This document shows positions 43,773 through 52,700 of a stretch of 64,000 bases of DNA, piece by piece (the first letter of the stretch is position 1; every line of letters begins with the position of its first letter). A program made the position numbers and the translations under genes. The notes beneath the pieces were generated by a model. It ran no database searches. It worked only from the letters and a program-made list of their open reading frames with translations, and was not told the DNA's origin. This DNA comes from Candidatus Marithrix sp. (GTDB lineage Bacteria; Pseudomonadota; Gammaproteobacteria; Beggiatoales; Beggiatoaceae). The DNA is taken from the NCBI GenBank assembly GCA_016744775.1, contig JADGDS010000001.1, positions 35,528 to 99,527 on the forward strand, written 5' to 3'.

Positions 43773-45323
43773 ATGAAAGTTCGTGCTCAAATTGCAATGG
43801 TACTGAATTTGGACAAATGTATAGGTTGTCATACTTGTTCAGTAACTTGTAAAAATATCTGGAGTAATCGTAAAGGTGTTGAGTATGCTTGGTTTAATAA
43901 TGTAGAATCTAAGCCCGGCATAGGTTATCCTAAACAATGGGAAGATCAAGATAAATGGAATGGTGGTTGGGAAAAAAAGAATGGCAAATTAGAATTAAAG
44001 GCAGGTGGACGTGCTAGCAAACTGGTAAATCTGTTTGCCAATCCTGACATGCCAGAAATTGATGACTACTATGAGCCATTCGATTTTGATTATCCTAAGT
44101 TGCAGAACAAGAGTTTATCTGAAGCTTGTCCAACAGCGCGACCAGTTTCCCAGATTACTGGTAAGCCGATGGAGAAGATTCATTGGGGTCCAAATTGGGA
44201 AGATGATTTAGCCGGTGAATTTGAAGCTCGCGCTAAAGATAAAAACTTTGAAGGTATTGAAAAACAGATGTATAAGGATTTTGAAAATACCTTCCATATG
44301 TATTTACCTCGTCTTTGTAATCACTGCTTAAATCCTTCTTGTGTAGCTAGTTGTCCTTCTGGAGCTATGTATAAAAGAGAAGAAGATGGTGCAGTATTAA
44401 TTGACCAAGACAAATGTCGAGGTTGGCGCATGTGTGTAAGTGCTTGCCCTTATAAAAAGATTTACTACAATTGGGAATCCGGTAAATCAGAAAAATGTAT
44501 CATGTGTTATCCACGGATAGAATCTGGTATGCCAATGGCTTGCGCGGAATCTTGTGTTGGACGTATTCGTTATGTTGGAGTAATATTATATGATGCTGAT
44601 CGTATAAGTGATGCTGCTGGCCCTGATGATGAACAAGATCTTTATCAGAGTCAAATGGATATTTTCCTTGATCCAAATGACCCTGAAGTAATCAAACAAG
44701 CATTAGCTGATGAAGTTCCACAAAGCTGGATTGATGCTGCACAGAAATCACCTGTTTATAAGATGGCAATAGACTGGAAAATAGCTTTTCCAATTCATCC
44801 AGAATTTCGTACATTACCTATGATGTGGTATGTGCCACCATTGTCACCAGTACAAAGTCAAATAGATCAAGGTAATTTGCCAACAGAGGCTGATGGAGTA
44901 ATTCCAAAATCAGAAGCTTTGCGCTTCCCAGTGAAATATTTGGCTAATTTGCTTACTGCTGGAGATGAAGCACCAATTCTCAGTGCTTTAAATAGGATGT
45001 TGGCGATGCGTTCTAATCAACGTACAATAGCTCTTGAGGGTCACACAAATAAAGAAGTACTCGATCAAGTAGGGCTAAGTGAAGAAGAAGCAGAAGAAAT
45101 GTACCAAATGTTAGGTATAGCAAATTATGAAGATAGATTTGTAATTCCAACTTCTCATGAAGAGTTACGTCAGGAAGATCCTTATGCTTTTCAGGGACAA
45201 AATGGATTTGCTGCTGGTAATACCAGTTCAAATGGCTATGATGCGAGCAGTGGTTTTACTTTATTTCCATCTTCTCGCAAGAAAACAGTTATTCCTATTA
45301 GTATAGTTCCACCCAAAAAATGA
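43773..45323 (+). CDS. narH: Respiratory nitrate reductase beta subunit
   Basis: 516 residues. Iron-sulfur subunit with four cysteine groups: CIGCHTCSVTCKNIW (residues 16-30), CNHCLNPSCVASCPSGAM, CRGWRMCVSACPYKK, where Trp replaces one Cys to leave a [3Fe-4S] cluster, and CIMCYPRIESG with CAESCVGRIRY. It relays electrons from NarI haems to NarG. It follows narG by 22 bases with ggag, and its stop overlaps narJ by 4 bases. Confidence 0.98.
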   Translation: MKVRAQIAMVLNLDKCIGCHTCSVTCKNIWSNRKGVEYAWFNNVESKPGIGYPKQWEDQDKWNGGWEKKNGKLELKAGGRASKLVNLFANPDMPEIDDYYEPFDFDYPKLQNKSLSEACPTARPVSQITGKPMEKIHWGPNWEDDLAGEFEARAKDKNFEGIEKQMYKDFENTFHMYLPRLCNHCLNPSCVASCPSGAMYKREEDGAVLIDQDKCRGWRMCVSACPYKKIYYNWESGKSEKCIMCYPRIESGMPMACAESCVGRIRYVGVILYDADRISDAAGPDDEQDLYQSQMDIFLDPNDPEVIKQALADEVPQSWIDAAQKSPVYKMAIDWKIAFPIHPEFRTLPMMWYVPPLSPVQSQIDQGNLPTEADGVIPKSEALRFPVKYLANLLTAGDEAPILSALNRMLAMRSNQRTIALEGHTNKEVLDQVGLSEEEAEEMYQMLGIANYEDRFVIPTSHEELRQEDPYAFQGQNGFAAGNTSSNGYDASSGFTLFPSSRKKTVIPISIVPPKK

Positions 45324-45847
45324 AATTATTTAATCTCTTAGCAAAACTTCTCGATTACCCAGATGAGGAGTTAATGAAACATTTGGGTGAAATTACAGAA
45401 GAAGTCAGTAAAGATCCAGATATTTCTGAACAAGAGACAAACTCTATTCAAGAATTTATTTCTTGGATGAGTGAACATAATACTCTTGCTATGCAAGAGA
45501 TTTATGTTGATACATTTGACACCACTCCAGAACATGATTTACACCTAACTCATCATTTATTTGGAGATGATAATAGAGATCGAGGTCCAGCATTAATAGA
45601 TCTATCTGAACATTATAAACAGGCAGGGCTAGAGGTCAAGCAAGGAGAACTTCCTGATTATTTGCCTCTGATGTTGGAATATCTTTCTAGTTTGAGTGAT
45701 ATAGAAGTGAGAATCTTTCTCGGTGATGTCATGAAAATATTGAAAGTATTGGCAGAAAACTTAGAAAAAGCTAAAAGTCCATATGCGTTACTGATCCGTA
45801 TTGTGGAAAATCGCGGCTATTTAGCCAAAGCAGCTGAAGGAGAATAA
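45320..45847 (+). CDS. narJ: Nitrate reductase molybdenum-cofactor assembly chaperone
   Basis: 175 residues, a little shorter than the E. coli protein. All-helical TorD/DmsD-family chaperone. Motifs: KLLDYPDEELM near the start and the conserved YVDTFDTTPEHDLHLTHHLF (residues about 61-80) with the GDDNRDRGPALIDL segment. It binds the NarG N-terminus to insert the cofactor. Start and stop overlap narH and almost touch narI, as in other nar operons. Confidence 0.95.
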   Translation: MKLFNLLAKLLDYPDEELMKHLGEITEEVSKDPDISEQETNSIQEFISWMSEHNTLAMQEIYVDTFDTTPEHDLHLTHHLFGDDNRDRGPALIDLSEHYKQAGLEVKQGELPDYLPLMLEYLSSLSDIEVRIFLGDVMKILKVLAENLEKAKSPYALLIRIVENRGYLAKAAEGE

Positions 45848-45849
45848 CT

Positions 45850-46542
45850 ATGACTTTACATAATTTTATTTTTGGGGCTTATCCTTATTTAGCAGGAACT
45901 ATTTTTATTTTAGGTAGTTGGATTCGTTTTGATCGTGAACAGTACACTTGGAAGGCTGATTCTAGTCAATTGCTTAGTAATAAAAATATGAGGATGGCAA
46001 GTAATTTATTTCATGTCGGAATTTTAGGCATCTTTTTTGGACATATGTTTGGTATGTTGTTACCACATGCTTGGTGGCAAATGATAGCCACAGATGTGCA
46101 GCATCAATGGATTGCAATATATGCAGGTGGCGTATTTGGTATAATGTGTTTGATTGGAGCCATAATGTTATTTTGGCGTAGGATCAGTAATCCTAGGGTA
46201 AAAGCAGTTAGTCGTACACGTGATACTTTTATTATTGGCTGGTTATTGGTTACAGTGACTTTAGGTTTGAGTACAATTTTTGTGTCATCAGGACATGCAG
46301 CTCATGGAGATGTATCAAGCATGATTGCTCTGACCGAATGGGTAAAAAGTGTAGCAACTTTGAGTGTTAATCCTAATTTGATTCAAGATGTATCGTTAAT
46401 ATTTAAAATCCATATATTTTTTGGTATGACAGTGTTTTTGGTTTTTCCATTTACTCGTTTGGTTCATGTTTGGAGTATTCCTTTAAGTTATATAACACGC
46501 CCTTACCAAATTGTTCGGACTAAACATGTACGTATGAATTAA
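45850..46542 (+). CDS. narI: Respiratory nitrate reductase gamma subunit (cytochrome b)
   Basis: 230 residues, five helices. It oxidises quinol at the periplasmic side and holds two b haems. Haem-ligand histidines are available in FHVGILGIFFGHMFG (helix 2) and in FKIHIFFGMTVFLVFPFTRLVHVWS (helix 5). The N-terminus (FIFGAYPYLAGTIFILGSWI) is typical. A 50-base piece of this gene (45926-45975) recurs as a fossil at 50165-50214. Confidence 0.97.
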   Translation: MTLHNFIFGAYPYLAGTIFILGSWIRFDREQYTWKADSSQLLSNKNMRMASNLFHVGILGIFFGHMFGMLLPHAWWQMIATDVQHQWIAIYAGGVFGIMCLIGAIMLFWRRISNPRVKAVSRTRDTFIIGWLLVTVTLGLSTIFVSSGHAAHGDVSSMIALTEWVKSVATLSVNPNLIQDVSLIFKIHIFFGMTVFLVFPFTRLVHVWSIPLSYITRPYQIVRTKHVRMN

Positions 46543-46544
46543 TT

Positions 46545-46910
46545 ATGCAAACAAATCCTTATGCTACAGAAGTTATTTACATGGATGTTGATGGTCAACA
46601 AATAGCAACAGATCAAGAAGGCTACATTCAAAACATGGAAGATTGGTCAGAGGGTTTTGTCAATGCTCTGGCTAAAAAAGAAGAACTGGAACTGACAGAA
46701 GATCATTGGGATGTGATTCATTTTATTCGTAAATATTATGAAGAACATCAGGTACAAGGACAAGTTCGTGATATGATCAAGTTTTTCAGACAAAGTTGGG
46801 GCAAAGAACGCGGTAATAATCATTATTTGCATGATCTTTTTCCTAAAGGTGGACCCCAAAAACAAGGTAATCGTTTGGCGGGGATTCGTCGTACTAAAGG
46901 CGAACATTGA
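46545..46910 (+). CDS. DsrC/TusE-family protein lacking the C-terminal cysteines
   Basis: 121 residues. Family marks: QEGYIQNMEDWSEGFVNALA, LTEDHWDVIHFIRKYYEEH and the closing arm DLFPKGGPQKQGNRLAGIRR. In DsrC the arm ends with two cysteines that carry sulfur, and TusE keeps one. This arm ends TKGEH and has none, and no Cys appears elsewhere in the protein. Cys-less paralogues have been called RspA and proposed as regulators. It begins 2 bases after narI and is the last gene of the nar operon, so its role is probably tied to nitrate respiration or its coupling to sulfur oxidation (inference). It cannot be a sulfur carrier in the usual way. Confidence 0.88.
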   Translation: MQTNPYATEVIYMDVDGQQIATDQEGYIQNMEDWSEGFVNALAKKEELELTEDHWDVIHFIRKYYEEHQVQGQVRDMIKFFRQSWGKERGNNHYLHDLFPKGGPQKQGNRLAGIRRTKGEH

Positions 46911-46920
46911 TAAGGTCAAA

Positions 46921-46953
46921 AGACCTGACAGGTTTTTCAAACCTGTCAGGTCT
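46921..46953. repeat. Palindromic repeat, gacctgacagg family, copy 1
   Basis: agacctgacaggttt (46921-46935) and its exact complement (46939-46953) around a 3-base loop. It lies between the nar operon end and the convergent DUF29 gene. A related copy is at 55861-55893. It would fold as a strong hairpin and may terminate or stabilise transcripts, but no T-run follows on the plus strand. Confidence 0.85.
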
Positions 46954-46993
46954 AAAAACCTACAATTTTTAGTATTGTAGGGTCAGTTGTAAT

Positions 46994-47422
46994 TTATTTA
47001 GGATAAAAACTTTCCAAGAAAATTTCTTCAATACTATAAGGACATTCTTTTGGAAAAGTCTTTTGTGGTAAATTGGTTTCTTTTTCAGCTTTTAAAACTG
47101 CTTTGCTATATGCTTTACTTAATTTTGTTTCTAACTTATGTTTCAAACTAGGATTATCTTCGAGTAAATCTTGAATTTCTCGACGCTGTTCTATTAGAAT
47201 TAATTCCCAACTACGTGAACGAATACCGGGTTGATATTGCCACTTTAGTAAGTGCATTAATAATACTGCCAAACGATTAATTAATTCTCTTCGTTCACTT
47301 GCCCCCATATTTTCTAACTCCAAAGCTACAGCTTGCATATCAACATCAGCATAATGCCCCATTCGCAGAGCTTCAGCAGTTTCCATTGACCAACGATAAA
47401 AATCAGTTTCTTGCAAATTCAT
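46994..47422 (-). CDS. DUF29 family protein
   Basis: 142 residues, cytoplasmic, helical. The DUF29 signature is complete: ETDFYRWSMETAEALRMGHY, DMQAVALELENMGASERREL, then LLMHLLKWQYQPGIRSRSWE and CPYSIEEIFLESFYP at the C-terminus. DUF29 proteins are common in cyanobacteria and in large sulfur bacteria, often in many copies; their function is unknown. It is a single gene with no partner, convergent to the nar operon. Confidence 0.92.
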   Translation of the reverse strand: MNLQETDFYRWSMETAEALRMGHYADVDMQAVALELENMGASERRELINRLAVLLMHLLKWQYQPGIRSRSWELILIEQRREIQDLLEDNPSLKHKLETKLSKAYSKAVLKAEKETNLPQKTFPKECPYSIEEIFLESFYPK

Positions 47423-47579
47423 ATCTATATCATATTATAATTTCAGTAGCTAGGTATTGCATGGAAATGAATAGTCCAATAACCATATTAATGACAAGAT
47501 GAAAAATAATATAATTATAACTACTTTTATTAAACTACGCATTATTACTGATCAGATAACTTGGTATTTAAAAAAAATT

Positions 47580-47607
47580 TTCACAGTATTTGTAAATAGT
47601 ATATCAT
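47580..47607 (+). promoter_or_regulatory. Possible sigma-70 promoter in the 47423-47727 gap
   Basis: The 305-base gap between the DUF29 gene and the GCS2-like gene holds no gene that I can support. A candidate promoter is ttcaca (47580-47585), a 16-base spacer, then tatcat (47602-47607), about 120 bases before the next start. The rest is AT-rich with no clear repeat. Confidence 0.3.
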
Positions 47608-47727
47608 AGATATATACTTTTATCTATTATACTGAAGCAGTAGGGATAACAAATGAATATCACGCCTTCAGGGGTAGTTAAATAAAATTTTTAAATATTT
47701 ATCATTAGGCAGTTTATTAGGTATTTC

Positions 47728-49152
47728 ATGGGACAAGAGATTAACAATAGTCATTTCAAAAAACATGATTTTCACATCTTCAACTCCAGTTTACGGGAGG
47801 AGACAGCACTGGTTAAGCGTTGGTTTAAGGAAGCAAGTTTTGCCATAACTCCAACTAATATTGCAGGTTTAGAGTTGGAAGCTTGGTTAGTAGATAATAA
47901 GCTACAAGCAGCACCTATAAATAAAATTTTTTTAGATCATCTTAATAATCCATTAGTAGTTCCAGAACTATCTGTATTCAATGTGGAATTCAATGTCAAC
48001 CCAGTGGCATTGCATGGTGATGCGCTATCCCGTCTGCATACTGCTTTAGAACAAGTCTGGACTTCAAGCAATAAAACCGCCAGCGAACTGGATGCCTCAC
48101 TGTTGATGATTGGTATTTTGCCTACTTTACAAGAGCAAGAGTTAAATATGGATAATATGTCACGAATGACTCGTTATCATGCTCTTAATGAACAAGTACT
48201 GAGACAACGTCACGGGCATCCTTTAGTTTTTGATATTGAAGGTAAAGAATGCTTGCATACTAAACACCAAAATGTAATGTTGGAAGCTGCTGCAACATCT
48301 TTACAGATTCACCTGCAACTAAATCCAACTAAAGCCACACAATATTTCAACTCTGCACTGATACTATCGGCTCCAACGGTAGCTATAGCTAGCAATTCAC
48401 CATTTTTATTTGGACATTCTCTTTGGAAAGAAACACGAATTCCAGTTTTTGAACAAGCAATAGCAGTGAATAAGCCAAGCTTGCCTCGTGTCACTTTTGG
48501 TACTGGTTATGTAGAGCAATCTTTATTAGAATTATTTGTAGATAATTTAGAATCCTACCCAGTTTTGTTACCTATGATTTTAGATGAACCATTGGAAAGT
48601 GTTAATCACTTGCGCTTACAAAATGGCACCATCTGGCGTTGGAATAGACCATTGATCGGCTTTGAGGCAGATGGAACTCCACACTTACGTCTCGAACACC
48701 GAGTGATGGCAGCTGGACCAAGTGTTATAGATAGCATTGCTAATATGGCATTCTTTTATGGTCTGATACATATTTATGGGGAACAAGAAGAATCTCCAGC
48801 ACAAAAATTACCATTTGAACACTGCCGAGAAAACTTCTATAATGCCGCACGGGAAGGCTTATCTGCAAAAATATACTGGCTGAATGGCAAAACTGTCGTA
48901 TTGCGCCAATTACTATTGGAAGAACTATTACCATTAGCAAAACGTGGTTTAGAAAAACTTGATATTAATCCTGATGACATTCAAACATATTTAGGCGTAA
49001 TTGAAGCACGAATAAGAACTGGTCGTACTGGTGCCGATTGGCAACTTGATTTCGTTGCACGTCATGGTCATGATATGAATAATCTCACCAGAGCTTACTC
49101 AAAATGGCAACAACAAGGTACACCAGTACATGAATGGAATCTAACATGTTAA
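47728..49152 (+). CDS. GCS2-like glutamate-cysteine ligase family protein
   Basis: 474 residues. It resembles the YbdK/GCS2 carboxylate-amine ligase fold: GLELEAWLVDNKLQAAPI (acidic metal and glutamate site), SVFNVEFNVNPVALHGDA, AATSLQIHLQLNPTKATQYF and the LRLEHRVMAAGPSVIDSIANM segment. These enzymes join a carboxylate to an amine using ATP, glutamate and cysteine being the best known pair. A true glutathione role is possible because gshB is in the window, but this subgroup is not GshA, and its partner is an M14 hydrolase whose start overlaps its end. A ligase/hydrolase pair for an amino-acid conjugate is an alternative. Confidence 0.8.
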   Translation: MGQEINNSHFKKHDFHIFNSSLREETALVKRWFKEASFAITPTNIAGLELEAWLVDNKLQAAPINKIFLDHLNNPLVVPELSVFNVEFNVNPVALHGDALSRLHTALEQVWTSSNKTASELDASLLMIGILPTLQEQELNMDNMSRMTRYHALNEQVLRQRHGHPLVFDIEGKECLHTKHQNVMLEAAATSLQIHLQLNPTKATQYFNSALILSAPTVAIASNSPFLFGHSLWKETRIPVFEQAIAVNKPSLPRVTFGTGYVEQSLLELFVDNLESYPVLLPMILDEPLESVNHLRLQNGTIWRWNRPLIGFEADGTPHLRLEHRVMAAGPSVIDSIANMAFFYGLIHIYGEQEESPAQKLPFEHCRENFYNAAREGLSAKIYWLNGKTVVLRQLLLEELLPLAKRGLEKLDINPDDIQTYLGVIEARIRTGRTGADWQLDFVARHGHDMNNLTRAYSKWQQQGTPVHEWNLTC

Positions 49153-50144
49153 ACATCATAAATCATTTACCACCGGAGCTATTAGAAGTTGGTCCGCAAG
49201 ATCTTTATAAGGTCTTGAATGGACCAACTTTAATCCATTTAAAAGGTCGGCGCGAAACACCATTGTTTATTTCAGTGCTACTACATGGCAATGAAATCAC
49301 TGGTTTTTATGCGCTTCAATCTATCTTACAAAAGTATGCGAAACAACAATTACCACGTTCGCTTTCCATATTTATTGGCAACATAAGTGCCGCCCGTTTT
49401 GGCTACCGACGTTTTGAGAATCAACCAGATTATAATCGTATTTGGAAAGCTGGAAATACTCCAGAACATGCAATGGCGCAACAAGTTTTAACCGAAATGC
49501 GTCAACATGGAGTATTCGCAAGTATTGATATACATAATAATACCGGTTTTAACCCTCATTATGCCTGTGTCACTAGCCTTGATCATAAATCTCTACATCT
49601 TGCTAGTTACTTCAGTCGTATTGTAGTATATTTTCGCCGCCCTGATAGTGTATTATCAAGAGTATTTGCAAGTTTATCCCCATCAGTAACAGTGGAATGT
49701 GGTCAACCCGGTAGTGAATATGGTATTTCCCATGCCGCTGAATTCATTGATGCCTGCTTACACTTATCAGAATTCCCCAATAATCCTGTGCCAAAAGAGG
49801 ATATTAATGTCTATCACACAGTAGCGACAGTACGAGTACCGGCTAATCTAAGTTTTGGTTTTAAAGATTGCAAGCGCGATATTTGCTTTATAGACATGTT
49901 AGACCATTTAAACTTCCAAGAATTACCAACTAATACATTATTAGGCAAACTCAATATTCAATCTAAGCAGTATCTGGATGTAGTTGATGAAGCTGGCAAT
50001 AATGTAACTAACAAATATTTTAAGATAGATAAAGCTGAAATTCGCACTGCTTGCCCAGTAATACCAGCTATGTTTTCTATGGACGAAATTGTTATACGCC
50101 AAGATTGCCTTGGTTATTTGATGGAAGCTTTGGATCATTGTTAA
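49146..50144 (+). CDS. M14-family metallohydrolase (succinylglutamate desuccinylase/aspartoacylase-like)
   Basis: 332 residues from the ATG at 49146, chosen because gga sits 7 bases upstream; an ATG at 49134 adds four codons. Zinc-site motifs: SVLLHGNEITGFYALQ (His and Glu ligands) and FASIDIHNNTGFNP (third His), then TVECGQPGS with the Glu expected to act as base. It is smaller than peptidases and fits deacylases that cleave an N-acyl or amide bond. It overlaps the GCS2-like ligase by 7 bases, so they are one unit and probably make and break the same bond or act in sequence (inference). Confidence 0.85.
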   Translation: MLNIINHLPPELLEVGPQDLYKVLNGPTLIHLKGRRETPLFISVLLHGNEITGFYALQSILQKYAKQQLPRSLSIFIGNISAARFGYRRFENQPDYNRIWKAGNTPEHAMAQQVLTEMRQHGVFASIDIHNNTGFNPHYACVTSLDHKSLHLASYFSRIVVYFRRPDSVLSRVFASLSPSVTVECGQPGSEYGISHAAEFIDACLHLSEFPNNPVPKEDINVYHTVATVRVPANLSFGFKDCKRDICFIDMLDHLNFQELPTNTLLGKLNIQSKQYLDVVDEAGNNVTNKYFKIDKAEIRTACPVIPAMFSMDEIVIRQDCLGYLMEALDHC

Positions 50145-50164
50145 ATATGTATATCTTCGCAATA

Positions 50165-50214
50165 GTTTTGATCGTGAACAATATACTTGGAAGGCTGATT
50201 CTAGTTAATTGCTT
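50165..50214 (+). pseudogene. Fossil fragment of narI
   Basis: Fifty bases match narI positions 45926-45975 with only three differences, all transitions. In the narI frame the two in the first half are silent; the third turns a Gln codon into TAA (peptide FDREQYTWKADSS then stop). The flanks are unrelated. It lies in the gap after the M14 gene, which otherwise holds only a 9-bp inverted repeat (50219-50227 and 50257-50265). Confidence 0.8.
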
Positions 50215-50266
50215 TAACTGATGTTACACATAAAGGATAAAAGCCCCCCAAACGAAGTAACATCAA

Positions 50267-50728
50267 TTACTTAATAATATTATCCACAATAACTTCAAAA
50301 CTTTTGGCAACATCATTAACTTTTACAGTATAAAATCCAGCCTTTAATCCTTTGGTATTAATAGGAATTATTTCTTCAAAGTTCTGTTTCTTTTTGATGC
50401 AATTATGACCAGCTTGACGAGTTGTCACAAGTTCAAATTGTAATTCTGAATCTTGTCGTGATTCCATAATATCGGAAATAGAAACACAATTATTAGCTAA
50501 ATATCCTTTTACCATTATATTACTTTTTACTGGAAAAGAGTTATAAGTTAAAATATTAAGCTGTTCTATATGAGCTGTATTATCTTCTTCTGGCTCTTTC
50601 CTTGTTACAACTGGTAACTGGGTAGTTACAGCTGCTACTGGTGTTGTTATAGGTGCAACTGCTTGTTTATTTTCCTGTGAACAAGAGCTTATCCATAATA
50701 ACGTTATTGTTAATAAAATATATTTCAT
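50267..50728 (-). CDS. Putative lipoprotein of unknown function
   Basis: 153 residues from ATG 50728, picked because gga precedes it at good spacing and because it gives a lipoprotein signal (MKYILLTITLLWISSC, lipobox ISSC with Cys16). The longer frame starting at 50812 would overlap the divergent PPTase gene. The mature part has a Val/Thr/Pro-rich linker and a small beta-rich domain with two cysteines (LANNCVSISD and GHNCIKKKQ) that could pair. No family recognised. The Ser at position +2 predicts outer-membrane sorting. Confidence 0.72.
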   Translation of the reverse strand: MKYILLTITLLWISSCSQENKQAVAPITTPVAAVTTQLPVVTRKEPEEDNTAHIEQLNILTYNSFPVKSNIMVKGYLANNCVSISDIMESRQDSELQFELVTTRQAGHNCIKKKQNFEEIIPINTKGLKAGFYTVKVNDVAKSFEVIVDNIIK

Positions 50729-50740
50729 AAAGATTCCATA

Positions 50741-51352
50741 ATGGTAAAAATTTTTTATACACATTTTAATTCTCCTCTTTCTATTGAACAGTGGCAAATA
50801 TATTTTTGCCAATTACCTAAAAATATTCAACAAAAAATTAGTAACTTTAAACGATGGCAGGATCAACATGCCGCTTTATTTAGTAAATTGCTACTACAAC
50901 ATGCTTTAGAGCAAGCAGGTTACAATAGTGATTGTCTAAATCAATTAAAATATGAGTCATATAATAGACCATATATTGATAATAAAATTGATTTTAATAT
51001 TTCACATGCCGGCGAATATGTCGTATGTGCTATTTCTGATCAAGGGCGGCTTGGAATAGATATTGAGTTAATCAAAGCAATTAATATATCAGATTTTAAT
51101 CAATATATGGAAACAGAACCATTATCATATGAAGAATTTTATGAAATATGGACGATTAAAGAGGCTGTTATAAAAGCCGATGGTAGAGGCTTGTCTATTC
51201 CATTATTAGACATTAAACTGCAAACCGATAAAGCATATTTATATGAAACACAATGGTTTATATCAAAAATAGATATTGATATAAATTATGTTTGTCATAT
51301 AGTTACTAGTTGGCAAAATACTGATATTAATCTTAAGGAAGTTAAATTTTAA
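50741..51352 (+). CDS. 4'-phosphopantetheinyl transferase, Sfp type
   Basis: 203 residues. It moves phosphopantetheine from CoA to a carrier-protein serine. Family motifs: [29 protein letters not shown] (Mg-binding Asp-x-Glu), and the [15 protein letters not shown] signature near residue 141. Sfp-type enzymes usually serve polyketide, peptide or special fatty-acid synthases; no such gene is in the window, so it may also be the cell's main PPTase. It is divergent from the lipoprotein with only 12 bases between the starts, and convergent with the sigma-54 activator (11-base overlap). Confidence 0.92.
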   Translation: MVKIFYTHFNSPLSIEQWQIYFCQLPKNIQQKISNFKRWQDQHAALFSKLLLQHALEQAGYNSDCLNQLKYESYNRPYIDNKIDFNISHAGEYVVCAISDQGRLGIDIELIKAINISDFNQYMETEPLSYEEFYEIWTIKEAVIKADGRGLSIPLLDIKLQTDKAYLYETQWFISKIDIDINYVCHIVTSWQNTDINLKEVKF

Positions 51353-52649
51353 GCTTTTCTAATTTACGATATAAAGTTCGTTCACTAATACCCAGTTTTT
51401 TAGCTAATTCTGCCTTATCTCCGTCAAAAGATTTTATTGCCCATTGTAAATATTCTATTTCTACCATTTCTAATGGCATTATCGCTGCTGAAACTGGTAA
51501 ATCTTCTAGCTTTTTACTATAATTGTTACATTCTTCAGGTAAATGTTCAGGCAAAATTATATTTTTATCAGCTAATAAACAAGCGCGTTCTAAAATGTTG
51601 CGTAATTCCCTAATATTACCAGGAAATTCATAATTTAATAATATGGATAATGTTTTTTTATGTAAGGATAATTGACGTTTTGGAGCAATAGTTTGTAATT
51701 GGTTTTTAATGAATAAGACTAAATCTTCACGTCGTTCACGTAATGGAGGCAAATTAATAGGGAAAGTGCTAATTCTATAATACAAATCTTGACGAAATTG
51801 CCCTTGTTTAACCATTTTTTTTAAATCACGATGTGTAGCACAAATAACTCTAAATTTTGCTTCTTGCGGTTCTATGCTACCAACACGCCGATAAATACCT
51901 GTTTCTAATAAACGCAATAATTTAACTTGAAGACTTAAAGGAATATCTCCAATCTCATCAAGAAATAAAGTTCCACCTTTTGCCGCTTCAACTAAACCTT
52001 GCTTACTATTATATGCTCCAGTAAACGCGCCTTTTTGATGCCCAAATAATTCACTTTCAAATAAATGTTCAGATAAACCTGAACATTCAACAGGTATAAA
52101 TGCTTCTTGCGCTCTAGCACTTGTACCGTGTATAGCTTGAGCAACTACTTCCTTGCCTGTACCAGATTCACCTAATAATAAAACCGTAGCATTACTAACA
52201 GCCACTCTTGTAATTAAATCTAATATTTTCCTAAAAGCTGCGCTATTACCCAATAAACCTTTAGTTTTGGCATTAGGGGTAGCAACTTTAGTACAACGCA
52301 TAATTTCAAGCAAATAAATGATTTCATCATCATCATTGTACATAGGTAAGGTTTCTACTTCCACATGAGTTTCTCCATGCGGAGTGTGGTGTAAATGTAA
52401 GACACGTTGTGGTTTTTTAGATATTAAGGTTTCTTTTAATGGGCAAGTTTCTCCTGATTGATCGCAAGGTTTATCATATTGATGGGAAATTTCATAACAA
52501 TGACTATGTTTTAATAAAATATCCTTACCATATAGACGCTTATAAGCATCATTGGCGGCTAAAATTTGATAATTGGTGCTGAGTAAAGTGGCTGGTTCTG
52601 AAAAATACTGCAATAGTGTCAGAACTTCCCCAGAAATAATAGGTAACAC
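51342..52649 (-). CDS. Sigma-54 dependent activator with cysteine-bearing PAS domain
   Basis: 435 residues from GTG 52649. aggag lies 7 bases before that GTG, whereas the ATG at 52685 has no ribosome site and lies inside a perfect 25-bp palindrome. The N-terminal PAS-type sensor has Cys51, Cys62 and Cys69 ([20 protein letters not shown]), suited to a metal, Fe-S or redox switch. The AAA+ domain has Walker A GESGTGKE, the sigma-54 contact loop [23 protein letters not shown] and the sensor [11 protein letters not shown] Fis-type helix-turn-helix closes it ([19 protein letters not shown]). It is divergent from cydP-cydA-cydB-cydX, so it most likely activates that operon. Confidence 0.93.
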   Translation of the reverse strand: MLPIISGEVLTLLQYFSEPATLLSTNYQILAANDAYKRLYGKDILLKHSHCYEISHQYDKPCDQSGETCPLKETLISKKPQRVLHLHHTPHGETHVEVETLPMYNDDDEIIYLLEIMRCTKVATPNAKTKGLLGNSAAFRKILDLITRVAVSNATVLLLGESGTGKEVVAQAIHGTSARAQEAFIPVECSGLSEHLFESELFGHQKGAFTGAYNSKQGLVEAAKGGTLFLDEIGDIPLSLQVKLLRLLETGIYRRVGSIEPQEAKFRVICATHRDLKKMVKQGQFRQDLYYRISTFPINLPPLRERREDLVLFIKNQLQTIAPKRQLSLHKKTLSILLNYEFPGNIRELRNILERACLLADKNIILPEHLPEECNNYSKKLEDLPVSAAIMPLEMVEIEYLQWAIKSFDGDKAELAKKLGISERTLYRKLEKLKI

Positions 52650-52664
52650 GACATAACTCCTGAC

Positions 52665-52689
52665 AATATTGTCATTAAATGACAATATT
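52665..52689. promoter_or_regulatory. 25-bp perfect palindrome, probable activator binding site
   Basis: aatattgtcatt (52665-52676), a central a, then aatgacaatatt (52678-52689). Overlapping half-sites follow (atgaca 52679-52684, tgtcat 52693-52698, and gacaatattgtc at 52662-52673). It lies 108 bases upstream of the sigma-54-like element, a normal distance for an enhancer-binding protein, and 16 bases upstream of the activator's GTG, which would also allow autoregulation. Confidence 0.75.
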
Positions 52690-52700
52690 ATATGTCATAA

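Noticed and set aside
43773..45323. Missing cysteine in one NarH iron-sulfur motif
   Set aside because: The Trp in GWRMC is the normal NarH substitution that gives a [3Fe-4S] cluster, so it is not a defect.
50729..50812. N-terminal extension of the lipoprotein frame
   Set aside because: It overlaps the PPTase gene, and it would bury the lipoprotein signal. The ATG at 50728 has a ribosome site and a lipobox at the right distance.
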